In this document: positions 10,777 to 22,089 of the stretch, in pieces
How positions within the stretch are numbered: position 1 is the first letter of the stretch
Layout: every line of letters starts with the position of its first letter
Assembly (NCBI GenBank): GCA_947069175.1
Contig: CAMTDV010000007.1
Span: 52,347,681 to 52,411,680 of the forward strand
Length of the DNA stretch: 64,000 nucleotides
Source of the DNA: Scalesia atractyloides
Taxonomy: Eukaryota > Streptophyta > Magnoliopsida > Asterales > Asteraceae
Reading direction: 5' to 3'
Program-made: the position numbers and the translations under genes
The notes under the pieces: model-generated
What the model was told of the DNA's origin: nothing
Databases searched by the model: none
Seen by the model: the letters and a program-made list of their open reading frames with translations, nothing else

Positions 10777-11734
10777 TGTTGATGCATATTTGTGTAGATG
10801 CGACTCAGTTCGGTATTCATGCTGGAAGCTCATGGTCCGAAGCAGGCCATTAGAAATGAAGACCGAAGACCAAGCAATAGTCCAGGGGGAGATTGTTGAT
10901 ACACTTTTGTGTATGTCGCTTGTTCTTAGTTATGTCAGTAATTGTATGGTCTTTGTTTGTTATGTCTGTAAAGTTTTGGTTGTGTCAATCGAATCAAGAT
11001 ATCCTCCTATCTTGATCTAGTGCGACGTTTAGTTGTTTGTGTTGTAAAACAGTTGCATGTGTGCATACTGTTAAGTTTTGTGTTTCTGATCTTGTTGTCT
11101 GTGCAGTATGTCTATTAGCAGGGTTCCCCGAAGAACCACTTCTTCTCACAAGTGAATTGTCCTTCGTACGACTGAATTATCCTTCGTACAAGTAAATTGT
11201 TCTTCGTGCGAGCCAGTTGCTTGTTCATACGAGTAACCATTCAAGAAGAACCAGTTGCTTGTTCGTACGAGTGACCATTCAAGAAGAACTTGTTGCTTGT
11301 TCGTACGAGTGACCATTCAAGAAAAACCGTTTGTTTATCGTGCGAGTGACCATTTAAGAAGAACCACTGATTCGTACGAATACCATTGATTCGTACGAAT
11401 CCAGGTTCTTCTTGACTAAACATCAGTTCTTCTTGGGACTCTATATTGTTCGTGGTACAGTAGGTAGTTCGTGAGTTGCACTGGGTCTTGGCCTATAAAT
11501 ACCAACCCATGTTCACTGGGTTCAATAGAGAGTGCATAGAGAGATAAGCAGTTTATTCAATAGTGTATGTACTGGGTCTCTCTACAAATCAATATAGTGA
11601 ATATTTGAAGATACATCTTTTGTTATATTGGTTGTGCTCTTGCTTTGGTTTGCATATACACTTGGATTCCGCACTCGTGTGTATGTTAAACAACAAGGAA
11701 GTAGGTTAATCTTGATCCTCCAAGTGGACCTACA
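10777..11734 (+). repeat. 5' LTR of the Sirevirus-like copia element, 958 bp
   Basis: Begins TGTTGATGCATATTTG and ends GGACCTACA. The matching 3' LTR is 18611-19567 (957 bp). Target duplication AAGAA is present on both outer sides. A TATA-like box (CCTATAAATACC, about 11491) marks the promoter. The 240 bp upstream hold about nine TTCGTACGA-type sites (see regulatory entry). The near-equal LTR lengths suggest a moderately recent insertion, but LTR identity has not been computed. Confidence 0.92.
11160..11400 (+). promoter_or_regulatory. Array of TTCGTACGAG-type sites upstream of the LTR TATA box
   Basis: About nine copies or one-base variants of TTCGTACGA(G/A/C) occur at about 11163, 11183, 11203, 11224, 11262, 11300, 11339, 11371 and 11390, several in a larger unit with CCATTCAAGAAGAACC. 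The copy at 11183 (TTCGTACAAG) fits the SBP/SPL consensus TNCGTACAA. A binding role is inference. Confidence 0.6.
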
Positions 11735-11736
11735 AG

Positions 11737-11748
11737 TGGTATCAAAGC
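11737..11748 (+). promoter_or_regulatory. Primer-binding site (initiator tRNA-Met)
   Basis: TGGTATCAAAGC, one base different from the common TGGTATCAGAGC, lies two bases after the LTR end. It would prime minus-strand synthesis in the living element. Confidence 0.85.
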
Positions 11749-12488
11749 TTTGGCTCTCTTCCTTGTTTAAAACCAAGCATAGTGTTGTGTTTGAGCAAGT
11801 TGTGAAGCTTCCTGGAAGTGTTCTTGAACTTCAAACAAGAAACTTAAGTTTTTACAAGAAAAGTGGTTTAAAACTTAGGTAAAACTTGTTGTTTTTGGAA
11901 AATTTTATATAAAAACCTTGTTAAAATACATCGAGCCATGTTAGGATACGGTTTTCTTGAAATTTTCTATCCAAGTTTAGTTCGACATATTTTCCGGTGA
12001 AGCACTTGTCGGAAATTCACAGGAATATTCCTTGAGTGTTGACTGAACCTTAAGATTTGACTGAAACGGTGTTTTTGGAATGTTTGCTTTTACCAAATCT
12101 GTCTAAACAACTACCAACTTTCAAAAAACTCAGAAACAAGATTCTAATACAAAAGGAAACTTCTCACCAACCAACCCCTGCGAAAGACCCCACACCTACG
12201 AAAGACCCCCTGCGAATAATCCACCCTACGAAGAACCAGTGGTTTGTACGAAGAACCAGTGGTTCGCACGAAGAACCAGTGGTTCGTACGAATCAGAGGT
12301 TTGCACGAAGAACCAAGTTTTTCATGACTTTTTAGATTGTTCGTGGTTGTGGTTTTTCGTGGTAGGTTGTTTGTGAGAATAATGTTTCATGGCCTTTAAA
12401 ATTGTGAGTTTTAATAGAAGACTTTTATTTCAAGGTAATCTTTGAAATTTTAATTTTTTAAGCTGATATTTATTAACAAACAACTAAA
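11749..12488 (+). other. Copia 5' leader with a second array of TACGAAGAACCAGTGG
   Basis: Untranslated leader between primer site and gag. 12224-12320 holds four to five repeats of (G)TACGAAGAACCAGTGGTTCG, related to the words in the LTR array. No coding content recognised. Confidence 0.6.
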
Positions 12489-15400
12489 ATGGGTGCAAAA
12501 TCTTGGGATTGGGGGTGTAGTTCAAGTACAAGCCAAGATGCATCACAATCTAGCTCCGCAACCTCATGGGTAAAATCTTTAATGCCTCCACAAACGGCCA
12601 TGATTACCGTTAATCCATGGGCGTGTGTTACAAATCAAAATCAAAGCGTTCAAACTCTTCTCATTAGCGAGAGTGAAACTGGAAGTAACAACCGTCCACC
12701 AAAGTTGAATCATATGAACGATTATTCTTCATAGAAAAGTCGTTTTCATACGTATGTTCTTGGTCAGAATACCGAGTTGTGGACATGTTTTACTACTCTG
12801 TACAAAGAATCTCTCGAAGAAGTAGTATCAAATTCAACCTCTTTAGCCGAATTGGACGAGAATGATAAGAAGGCTTATGATCTAGAAAAGAAGGCCTTGG
12901 TGATTCTTACACAAGCACTCTACAAGGATATTTATCATCAATTTATGTATTGTACCACTACAAAAACTTTGTGGGACACTTTGGAATCAAGAGGGGAAGG
13001 AAATGCAGCAACGAGAAAGATTCGACATGATCTTTTAAAGAAAGAGTTTGAAGGGTTTCTGTTTATGGAGAGTGAAACGCTAAGTGATATGGCAACTTGT
13101 TTCTAACATTTCCTTAGTGAGATGTACTCATACAAGGTTAACGCATCACCACAGGAGATTGTTATGCATTTTGCTGATGCTTTACCACCTAAGTGGAGTC
13201 AATTTATTGAATTGCTAAAACATGCCGGTGTTTTGGATGTAATCAGCATTTATGAATTTGTTCAGAAATTTGAAAACAAAAATGAAGAAGAAATTGGTAA
13301 AGCAAAACGAATTCCAGTTCTGCAAAATCCAGAGATGTATTTTGGAGGCATTAAAACAGGTGTAAGTACAAATCAGCAACCGAAGCTTCAAACAACATTT
13401 ATGTCAAATGCAAATCCTTTTCTGCCGCAAGTTCAACCAGACCAGTCTGTTTGTTTAAGTGCTCAAGTCTATGGAAAAGATTTTGATCCAAAAGCTTTTC
13501 TTCCTCAACCACAACTTGCTAGACCAACAAATGCTTAAGTCTATGGACAAGCATTTGATCCAAAAGCATTTCTTCCTCAACCACAAGATGTTACACCATA
13601 AGTTCCACAACAAGCTTTCTATAGTAAAAACTTTCAACCCTCAAACCCTAACACTGTTAGACTCGATACATCAAACCTTTATAAGGTGAGTGTGGAAGTT
13701 TCCCTGGAACACATGGAGTTCTAAACACTTTGGTGAGTTCTTAATGTGGATTAGTAGTTGGACAAATTGGTAACATCAATCTAACCAGTGAAGACTATGC
13801 ACAAATTATTAAGGAGGAGATGGAGTTGACTGATATCAAATGGGCGTTTGCAAGTGCAGTGAGAAGGGCAAAAGATTTTATGGAGAAAACGGGAAGAACT
13901 AATCTGGAGAGCAACAAGGATACTCCATACGGTTTTGACAAAAGGAAGGTTACTTGTTTCAACTGTAGAGAAAAGGGGCATTTTAGAAGAGAATGCATGA
14001 AGCCTCCAAAGCAAAGAAATCAACATTCTTTCAACAGAAATCAAGTTACTAACAACGAAAGAGCAATGGTTCCCGCAAACAATGCAACCGAGCTTTGATT
14101 GTTCAAGTAGATGAAAGCTGTGATTGGTCTGTTCAATTGGGAAACAGTGTGGAGGAGGAACTGCATACCATGCCAAAATTGCAAATAATGATAACGATGG
14201 AGAATCGTCCAGAAATGATGACAGTTCATGGGATAGCAGCAGTTCAGATGAAGCAGAATTGACTTCGAGTGAAGATCGATCTAAAGATGTTAATGCTGAA
14301 GTAGATGATGTGATTACTCAAACTAAATCAACGGATAGCGACGAAGCAAATTTGGAGCATGAAACTGAAGGGTCATCTGATGAGTTTTCCAAGCATCTCT
14401 CATCAATTCGGCTCGTCCACTCTTCGTGCAACATTTATGGCCCGTTTAGATTGCCAATCCAGTCAGGTAAGTTTTGATAAACCTATTGTGTCTAAGTGTT
14501 TTGAGTGTATAGTTTTAAAGGCAAATACTTAGAACTTGAAGGTAAATTTGATCACACGAAGAAACATCATCAGAGTTTGATTGTAGATTTGACAAAGTGC
14601 ACTGAGGCAAACACAACTCTTAAGATAAACGAAAAGGAATTTAAAGCAACAATTAAAACCTTAAAGAAAGATGTTTCTGAATTAACAAAGAATGTTTTGA
14701 GAAAACAAACAACCATTAACAATTAGATTAACATGCTTGAAGAAACGAAAAAGGAGTTAGCCTGTGCAAAGTGTGAACATGATACAATCAAACTTAAGTT
14801 GGACAGTTACTCCAACTCAAGATATTTTTGGATCACATCATGGATGTTCAAAATAAGAAAGGTGATGTGAAATGCATTGGTTATCAGGCTTGTCCTCCTC
14901 CGGTTAGGCACAATTACACCAAATGCCAGATGACAAAGATATGCCATAGTTTGAACCCACCGTTCCATTGGATCTAACTGAATTTCAGCTGGTCTAGGGT
15001 TCCCTAAGGGCACATCTTTAAGTCAATATCAATTGGATGACATCAATGACTCAAAGTCTATGAATGATCAAAATCCTCCCATTATTGAGGATTATGATAG
15101 TTCGGATGACGAGTCGGATGAGGACAAACCTAAGCAGTCAGATACGATAACAAAAGAGGAAAATATACCTCTCGAAAATCACATTCTCTGTCATCCTCCA
15201 GTGAAACCGTGTGTGACTGCCCATGTCAAGATTGTTGGAGCTCATGTTGAAACTTGTGAAAGCGTGAACTTGCTTTATACATTGATTGGTTCCGACAAAG
15301 TTTACTCAAACGAAGATTTTCCGATCAAAAATGTCAATCAATCTTTGATTGATAAAGTTTTTTAGGATTCTACTATTAAGTTTTTGGGTAATTCGAGCCC

Positions 15401-15950
15401 AAGAGTTGTAGTCACTCAGTGTGCTCCTCTCCTAAAATCCGAAGTTAGAAAGAAATACGGAAATCAAAAATTGAAACCTCAAAACAATCAACAAAAGCAA
15501 AATCACGCTAACTAAGGAAATGGAAAAATCAAACTAAGCCAAAACAAGAAGAATATTCAAAATGTGAACTTCGTGAAATCCCGAGGGACTGATAAAATTG
15601 AATCTTTTGAAAACAAATCCAACACAGATTTTGTTAAAAAATAAAATTTTGAAGAGAAACAGTCAGAACAACTACACACAACACACAAATTGTTGTAATG
15701 TAGGACCAAGTACCTCAAGATCACAAAGTTCATCATCAAGCTATAACATTTATAATACTCCGAGGTTTGTTGAGCGGAGATCATGCTTTGAGTGCGGTGA
15801 GTATGGGCACATTGTCAAAAACTGTCCATATCTCACAAAGGGAAAAGCAAAAATTGACGCGCCCCATGGTAAACGTTACCATACCAAATCTGTTTTGCCA
15901 AAACATGACCCTCGTCTTGTTAAACAACAAGAAATGAAATAGAGAAAGAA
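12489..15950 (+). pseudogene. gag: Ty1/copia (Sirevirus-like) gag, decayed
   Basis: Gag forms the particle shell and binds element RNA. The first ATG after the leader opens MGAKSWDWGCSSS. A UBN2-type gag core follows (12777-13538; blocks LGQNTELWTCF, KALVILTQALYKDIYHQF, TKTLWDTLESRGEG). A CCHC knuckle CFNCREKGHFRREC lies at about 13955-13996. Then come a long acidic and coiled-coil stretch (14124-15365, including LELEGKFDHTKKHHQSL) and a second knuckle CFECGEYGHIVKNC near 15787-15828. At least six stops or frame changes break it (for example after 12734, 13106, 13538, 14098, 14726, 15365). A gag this long with a coiled-coil extension fits Sireviruses; lineage assignment would need a tree. Confidence 0.82.
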
Positions 15951-16174
15951 ACAATAAAAAGCTATTGAAAAGGCTTTAAAACTAGAGGTTGTCCAAACAT
16001 AATCGGTAAAACCAAATGTTAAAATTGAGAAACAAAAATAGTTTTGGAAACCAAAACCGGTAATGGTTTCAAGGGGAGCCCATTCCGAATAATCGGGAAA
16101 ACGAAGTTCCATTTGTCGATGATGTTGGACGACCCAAGTCAATGAAGGCTTGGGTCCCCATCTCCAACTAATCT

Positions 16175-16950
16175 TTAATGAGTGTGCAGGATGTTCCAGG
16201 AGGAACTATTGACAATCATAGAAGTGTTGATAGTGGAGCATCCAGAAGATTATCGAAGATTCATGTCTTATATCTTCCACAAGAAGTTCAAAGCTTACAA
16301 GATGATCGTGCAGTGTACATTTCTCCATGGATGTGATTGAAGAAAATGTGTTTGGTTAAACAAACCACCCAGGTGTGCGGATGCCTTGGCGTGGATTGAA
16401 CAACCGCACACTACTTCTCAAGGAGAAAGACCAAAACCTTTGCTGGTGCAAAAACATGTGGATAACATCATGTATGGACCGTCCAAAGATGATGTGTACA
16501 AGCTTCCCCACATGCTCTCTTGCTTCTTACCAGTCAGACCTGGAGGTTTATGATCTTGTACCTATGAATAGATTTCTTGGTTATATGAAGTAGCTGCAAA
16601 ATCGACCTTGAAATCCACACCAGGTGGATATCCAGTTGGGAGAGCGCACAGATTCCTGGCAATGCACGTAGCAATTCAGGATTATGGTTTTAAATTTTCT
16701 AATCTCCCCTATCTCTATCGATATTTAAGCTGCTTTACAGATTTCTAAAATCTTGTACAACACTCCAGACCAAACACATTGATCTCGAATATCACCTCAC
16801 ACGTGATTGTTTCAATATGAAATCATCAATGTTGTTTTGGTCCACACTGATTACCAACGTGCCAACTCATTTTTCTAAAATTTTGATATATTACTTTTAT
16901 TTTAAATTAATTTTGGTGAACGGCATCGAGGTAAAACATGAGTTAATCCA
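16175..16950 (+). pseudogene. pol: Copia pol remnants: protease, RT and RNase H stubs
   Basis: The protease motif SVDSGASR is readable near 16225-16250 and shortly after it the frame is lost. An RT stub (FGLNKPP, related to YGLKQAP, then a VDNIMYG segment matching the YVDDI region) lies at about 16340-16500. A C-terminal RNase H block (LEYHLTRDCFNMK, then LLLVNGIEVKHE) covers about 16780-16945. Integrase and most of RT are missing, so the element cannot make its own pol. The DSGAS aspartate survives but the YVDD-type box is changed (VDN). Confidence 0.75.
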
Positions 16951-16999
16951 CATTGGGAATCGTTTTTGTGAATATTTTCTTGAAGAAAATCCAAAAAGA

Positions 17000-18610
17000 T
17001 GTATTTAAAGGTTTAAATTTACTTTTTGCATTGTAGGGGGAGTAAATTTCAATCCGAAAAATACAAAAATTGCAAAATGTCAAAAAGGACAAAAACAAGA
17101 GAAAAACAAAAATGAGTTTCCTGGCAAGAAAAAGAGAAAATGATAGTAAATTAGTGGTCTATCAAAACCTCTTTGAACTTAAAATGAAAAATGATAAGTA
17201 GCTCTATATTCAATGTATCGGTAGGCTCGCAATCATTTTAAAGTGTGCACATGGAGATATAAACATAACGGACTGAAAGACAGGTGGGAAATATTCATTG
17301 GCATATGGTCTTAGTACCGAAATTTCGTTTGATATTATGCCGAGGTTCTGAGATATGCGGTCTTTATGCTTGTTTATCATCTGGGTATCATGGTTCCATG
17401 ATACCATACATACGTGTAAATATTGCATACGGCCATCAATAAGTGATAAACATATCACATCCATCCAATAAATAAGTGATAATATATCACAGCTTTATGC
17501 GGGGGTTAAGTTCGTCTCTTTGTCGGTACGTTGGTACTAACCTGTTCACGGACTTACTCCTGTGCCCTGCATGCATCTGAAAATCAAGTTCCTCGTAAGT
17601 AAGTGATTTAATCACATAGAGCTTGTTTTCATAAAAAAATAAGTGAGTATCTCACAATCTGTACATCCAAACAGATGATAAGCAGTATGCTCACCGGTAA
17701 GATTTTCTCTCGTGCATGTCTTGATACGGGAATGTGTCGTGAAGTGATTAACACTGATCGGTAAGTATAAATCATACATTAATCGTATCCCCTAACCGCG
17801 AGTACATCTGATAAGTTGAGCTTATGTGGACAACAATACCGATAATTGTTATAGGATACTTATCTAAATGCTAACTAATAGAACAACAAGTGTGTTTTAG
17901 CATGACCGTATACTAATATGATTCTCTTACCCTTGAAATTCGTAAAAAGAATGTTTGTAAATATTTATTTGTTGTTTTCCGTCTTTACATTTAAATACTT
18001 GAAAAATGTCAAAATGATTTTAGGTTAGTTTTAATATAAATTTTATAAAAGCCAAAATGATTTTGCTTCTAGTTTATTTTTGATTGACCGATGTTGGAAC
18101 TCGAGTCTATCCTACCTAAAATCCTGATTATTGGTCTCATGGTCGAAGTTAAGAAGCTTTGAATGTTAATGGATTAAAATTGAACAGTCTTAAAACTCTT
18201 AAAATATTGTCAGTTGGTAGTTGAATGAGAGTTGGTCTCATGTGTGCCATTTCTAATTCTGCTTAAAATCAATCCTTCATAAAATTTCAAATGAAAATTC
18301 TCTAAGGTTGATTAAATCCCTAGCGGTTGTTCTCATTATGCGTTTAGCTTTGTTGTGTGTGCAGATGTGGCATCCAAGCAAGCTAAAGGAAAAGGGAATG
18401 AGTTTGAAGTAAAAGTTATGGGAGTAAAGACACAACATGAATGCAAGCCTGGATCAAGAAGATCAATTCAGAGCTGACCATTTATCAACACCACAAGATA
18501 TATTCAAAGGGGAGTTTGCTGATGCACCTCCTGACTGTGACACGTGAAGTCATCTGAAATTCCGACAGTGTGAAGAACAAACCATCACGAGCAGCATCCA
18601 AGGGGGAGTT
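17000..18610 (+). other. Copia 3' non-coding region with repeated polypurine tracts
   Basis: After pol there are about 1.6 kb without coding signal. Polypurine-like tracts occur at about 17035-17043 (TAGGGGGAG), 18507-18514 (AAAGGGGAG) and 18600-18608 (AAGGGGGAG), the last directly before the 3' LTR; the others are extra copies. Repeats of AATAAGTGATA with TATCACA occur at 17440-17490. Repeated polypurine tracts are described for Sireviruses. Confidence 0.65.
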
Positions 18611-19567
18611 TGTTGATGCATATTTGTGTGGATGCGACCCAGTTCCGCTCGGTTCGACTAAGTTCTGTATTCACGCCGGAAGCTCATGGTCCGAAGCAGG
18701 CCATTAGAAATGAAGACCGAAGACCAAGCAACAGTCAAGTGGGAGTTTGTTTATACACTTTTGTGTCTGTCGCTTGTTCTTAGTTACGTCAGTAATTGTA
18801 CGGTCTTTGTTTGTTGCGTCTATAAAGTTTTGGCCGTGTCGACCGAATCAAGATATCCTCCTATCTTGATCTAGTATGACGTTTAGTTGTTTGTGTTGTA
18901 AAACAGTTGCATGTGTGCATACTGTTAAGTTTTGTGTTTCTGATCTTGTTTTCTGTGCAGTATGTCTGTTAGCAGGGTTCCCTGAAGAACCACTTCTTCT
19001 CACAAGTGAATTGTTCTTCGTACGACTGAATTGTCCTTCGTACGAGTAAATTGTTCTTCGTGCGAGCCAGTTGCTTGTTCATACGAGTGACCATTCAAGA
19101 AGAACTAGTTGCTTGTTCGTACGAGTGACCATTCAAGAAGAACCATTTCTTGTTCGTGCGAGTGACCACTGATTCGTATGAATCATCACTGATTCATATG
19201 AAGAACTTCAGTCGCACGAATCACCACTGATTCGTACGAATCACCACGGTTCTTCTTGACTAAACATCAGTTCTTCGTGGGACTCTATATTTTTTGTGGC
19301 ACAGTAGGTAGTTCGTGAATTGCACTAGGTCTTGGCCTATAAATACCAACCCATGTTAACTGGGTTCAATAGAGAGATAAGCAGTTTATTCAATAGTGTA
19401 TATACTGGGTCTCTCTACAAATCAATATAGTGAATATTTGAAGATATATCTTTCGTTATATTGGTTGTGCTCTTGCTTTTGTTTGCATATACACTTGGAT
19501 TCCGCACTCGTATGTGTGTTAAACAACAAGGAAATAGGTTAATCTTAATCCTCCAGGTGGACCTACA
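18611..19567 (+). repeat. 3' LTR of the copia element, 957 bp
   Basis: Same ends and same order of parts as 10777-11734, including the GTAC-site array (about 19015-19245) and TATA-like box (about 19337). It differs by small indels, for example an extra CCGCTCGGTTCGACTAAG-like piece near 18645. Followed by AAGAA (19568-19572), matching the 5' side. Confidence 0.92.
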
Positions 19568-19711
19568 AAGAAGATGCTTTCGGGTTTAAGGGCTATGGAA
19601 AAGAAGGGAAGCAGGTTGAGGCATTGACGCAGTTGGGTGATATGCTTTCCATTGGGACTAAGGATTCACTTAGTACTTTTCCGGTTGATTCATTATTATC
19701 GTGTAAAAGAT
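19568..19711 (+). pseudogene. UPL3-like: UPL3-like HECT ligase fragment (part 2, after the copia insertion)
   Basis: Removing the copia element and one AAGAA copy restores the order LKK-MLSGLRAMEKKG, then after a 1-bp frame change GKQVEALTQLGDMLSIGTKD followed by SLSTFPVDS. This is the block that follows the SSALQGLLRKLGA block in UPL3 proteins. Similarity ends at about 19711, close to where I expect an exon end (inference). The two parts together are about the first exon of a UPL3-like gene; no later exon is present in the window. Confidence 0.75.
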
Positions 19712-20933
19712 TGTTGCCCCATCAGTTGATTATGGGAGAATCAACTGCTAGACCCATAACACGTTCAAAGAACCAAAATCGGACAAACCGTTTTTTCGAC
19801 TAGAAATTCCGGCAATAGGAAACACATCAGTGGTTTAAAGAATCACAAATTTGAAATTAAAAATCATATCTTTCTTAAATCTCTGTTTCGGATTAAAAAA
19901 CATTTGCACAGAACAAGATAAAAAGCAAAACTTGTAATATGTTCAAGTTCTCTGATTCGAAACAACAATAACAAAAAGATTTTGATTTCAAAACATTGAA
20001 GATCTGTGGATCAGATTTCAAAAAGGTCTATTCGATCAAGGGAAGTAAAATCATAAGCAATCTGATTAAAGGAATCATAAACGAAAAGAAGGAAGGGAAT
20101 TAAAATGAAGAAGATCTGACGATCATAGTTTGAGTTTGAAGTATAACGACGACCAGACAATTTATTTCGTTGGGCAGTTATTGACTTTTGAAAGTCAACC
20201 ATATGGGTAAAAGTCAACCATAGGGGTTGTTTATTTTTAGAATATATTGCTCGTTACCCTCTCTAACTCTCCTTTTCTCAAAATCATAAGGGGTATACAT
20301 CTCATCAGATGAGGGGAAACTATATTTTTTTGCATTTTTTATAAACCGTTAATTAACTAATGAAACATAATTTTAATAAAATAAAAGTACATTAAATTAA
20401 AAAACTAACTAAAATTACTTAAAAAAAACATTACACTAAATAAAACTAACTAAAATTACATTAACTAAAAAAATTACATAAAATTAAACCCAATAAAAAA
20501 ATAAAAACATAAAATATTTAGAATAAATGGCCAATTATATTTTTTGACGATTTTCCGTTTTCGTGCTAGTGTGATTTCTAGCATCTCCAGTACAACATTG
20601 TCGTGTGGCCTATTAAACGCATCGAGACCCTTAACAAACCTAATCGAAAAGGGAAAAGGGAAAGGGAAAAGTCAAATTTTGACTTTTATTTGTGAAGGAT
20701 ATATATATATCTATATATATATTTTGCTTTTAAGGAATAAACGCTGTTTATTTAACAAAATTTATTTTTTAAATTCAAAGGCCTTTACGTAAATATTAAC
20801 TTTTATTAAAATAAAATCAAAAAATATTTTGATTTTATAAAAGAAATCAATAAACCTTCAACAAAAAAATAAAAATCAGTAAACATTAATTTTGCCAATA
20901 AACCGAAAGGTAAAATTAATTAACTTTAACTAA
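19712..20933. other. Unassigned stretch
   Basis: No recognised genes. 19740-20230 is moderately complex, and 20300-20530 and 20690-20930 are A/T-rich, with an (AT) tract at 20700-20722. Short open frames at 20011-20217 (minus) and 20544-20792 (plus) have no recognisable product. Confidence 0.35.
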
Positions 20934-21382
20934 GGGGGTATTTGGCTAAACTTATTTAACTTAAAAGAACTTTTTGTTAAAAGGACTTATTGATTTATTT
21001 CTTTTTGAAAAAGAGTTTTTAAAAAAATGTTTGGATTAACTTATGTGATGGGAATAACCAATAAGTCAAAAAGTTGTTTTTTTAAAAAGTGTTTAGATTA
21101 GCTTATTCATGTAAAATGACTAAAAGAGATTATTTTATAAGAAGCTTCAAAATGTCACAATGTTCTAACTTACGGCATTTTTGTAATTTTTTTATGAAAA
21201 GTTTATAAGAAGCTTCAAAAATACACAATGTTCTAACTTTTCAAAACTGACTTTTCCTCTCCATAAAAGAAGTCATTTTTAAAAGTCATTTTGAGTGCGG
21301 CAAACACTTTTTCCCCTTATTAAATTCTTATAAAAGTCAAGAAGTTATAAGGAGGTGTGGAAAAGCTAAGCCAAACACCCCC
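20934..21382. mobile_element. MITE-like element with GGGGGTxTTTGGCT ends, 449 bp
   Basis: The left end GGGGGTATTTGGCTAAACTT and the reverse-complemented right end GGGGGTGTTTGGCTTAGCTT are inverted copies. The inner arms also share GAAGCTTC and AAAAGTCA words in both orientations (AAGAAGCTTCAAAA twice). Ends of this kind are common in non-autonomous hAT-type MITEs. No exact 8-bp duplication is visible. Confidence 0.6.
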
Positions 21383-21500
21383 TAGAAGAAAAGTCAAACC
21401 AAGTTCCTTAAAACCTTGGGAGTTCGTGAGTGAAGTTAAGAAATAGGGAAGAAGAAGTCATCGGTGAAACCTCCATCGAAACCAAAGATGTCAAAAGAAG

Positions 21501-22067
21501 TGTTGGATTGAGTGTGTGTAGTGTGTGTTTTTTTCTTATAAAATAGTTAATCAAATTGAAAATTTAATCAAATAGTAATAAATAAACACATCAAACTACA
21601 ACAGTTGGATTTGAGAATGATTGCAAATGATTCATATAAAATTCAAATCATGTAATACAATCACACAAGTACACATACTCCCCTCACTAGGTGAACACGC
21701 TCTCACTTAGTTTTTATGCTCTTGGACTTAAGTGTTAAGAAGTTACAACGAACAAATAAAACTATATATAGAGTGTGTGAACCGCTGGTGAATTTATCTT
21801 GAAAGCGACCCTTAACAACTTCAAAAATGATGTAACTGCCAGTAGTTGTGAAATTGCTGGATTGTTACATTGTTACACCAAACTGCTGCTCTTTTGTAAG
21901 TTTAGTGAGAACGGATGGATTTCACAAAACTACTGGTTGGAACCAGCTACTTCTAGAAATCATGAATTTCTATCTTTGACTTATTGAATTGGTCTTATAA
22001 TCTTAAATCTTTGACTTTGGTTGACTTTGACTCTTGATTTGTTTTACCAGCACTTTGACCATCAACA
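21501..22067 (-). repeat. LTR copy, about 567 bp (3' LTR of the composite minus-strand element, or solo)
   Basis: Starts TGTTGGATTGAGTG and ends CATCAACA in plus reading (TGTTG/CAACA termini). It is a diverged copy of 39317-39877, in the same orientation (shared words: AGTAATAAA(T/C)AAACACATCAAAC, CTTGAAAGCGACC). No primer site lies on its left, so with a minus-strand element to its right it would be the 3' LTR. Some similarity to the other copy extends about 25 bp past CAACA, so the right border is uncertain. Confidence 0.7.
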
Positions 22068-22089
22068 CTTGTTTTTCTAAACTTGATTC

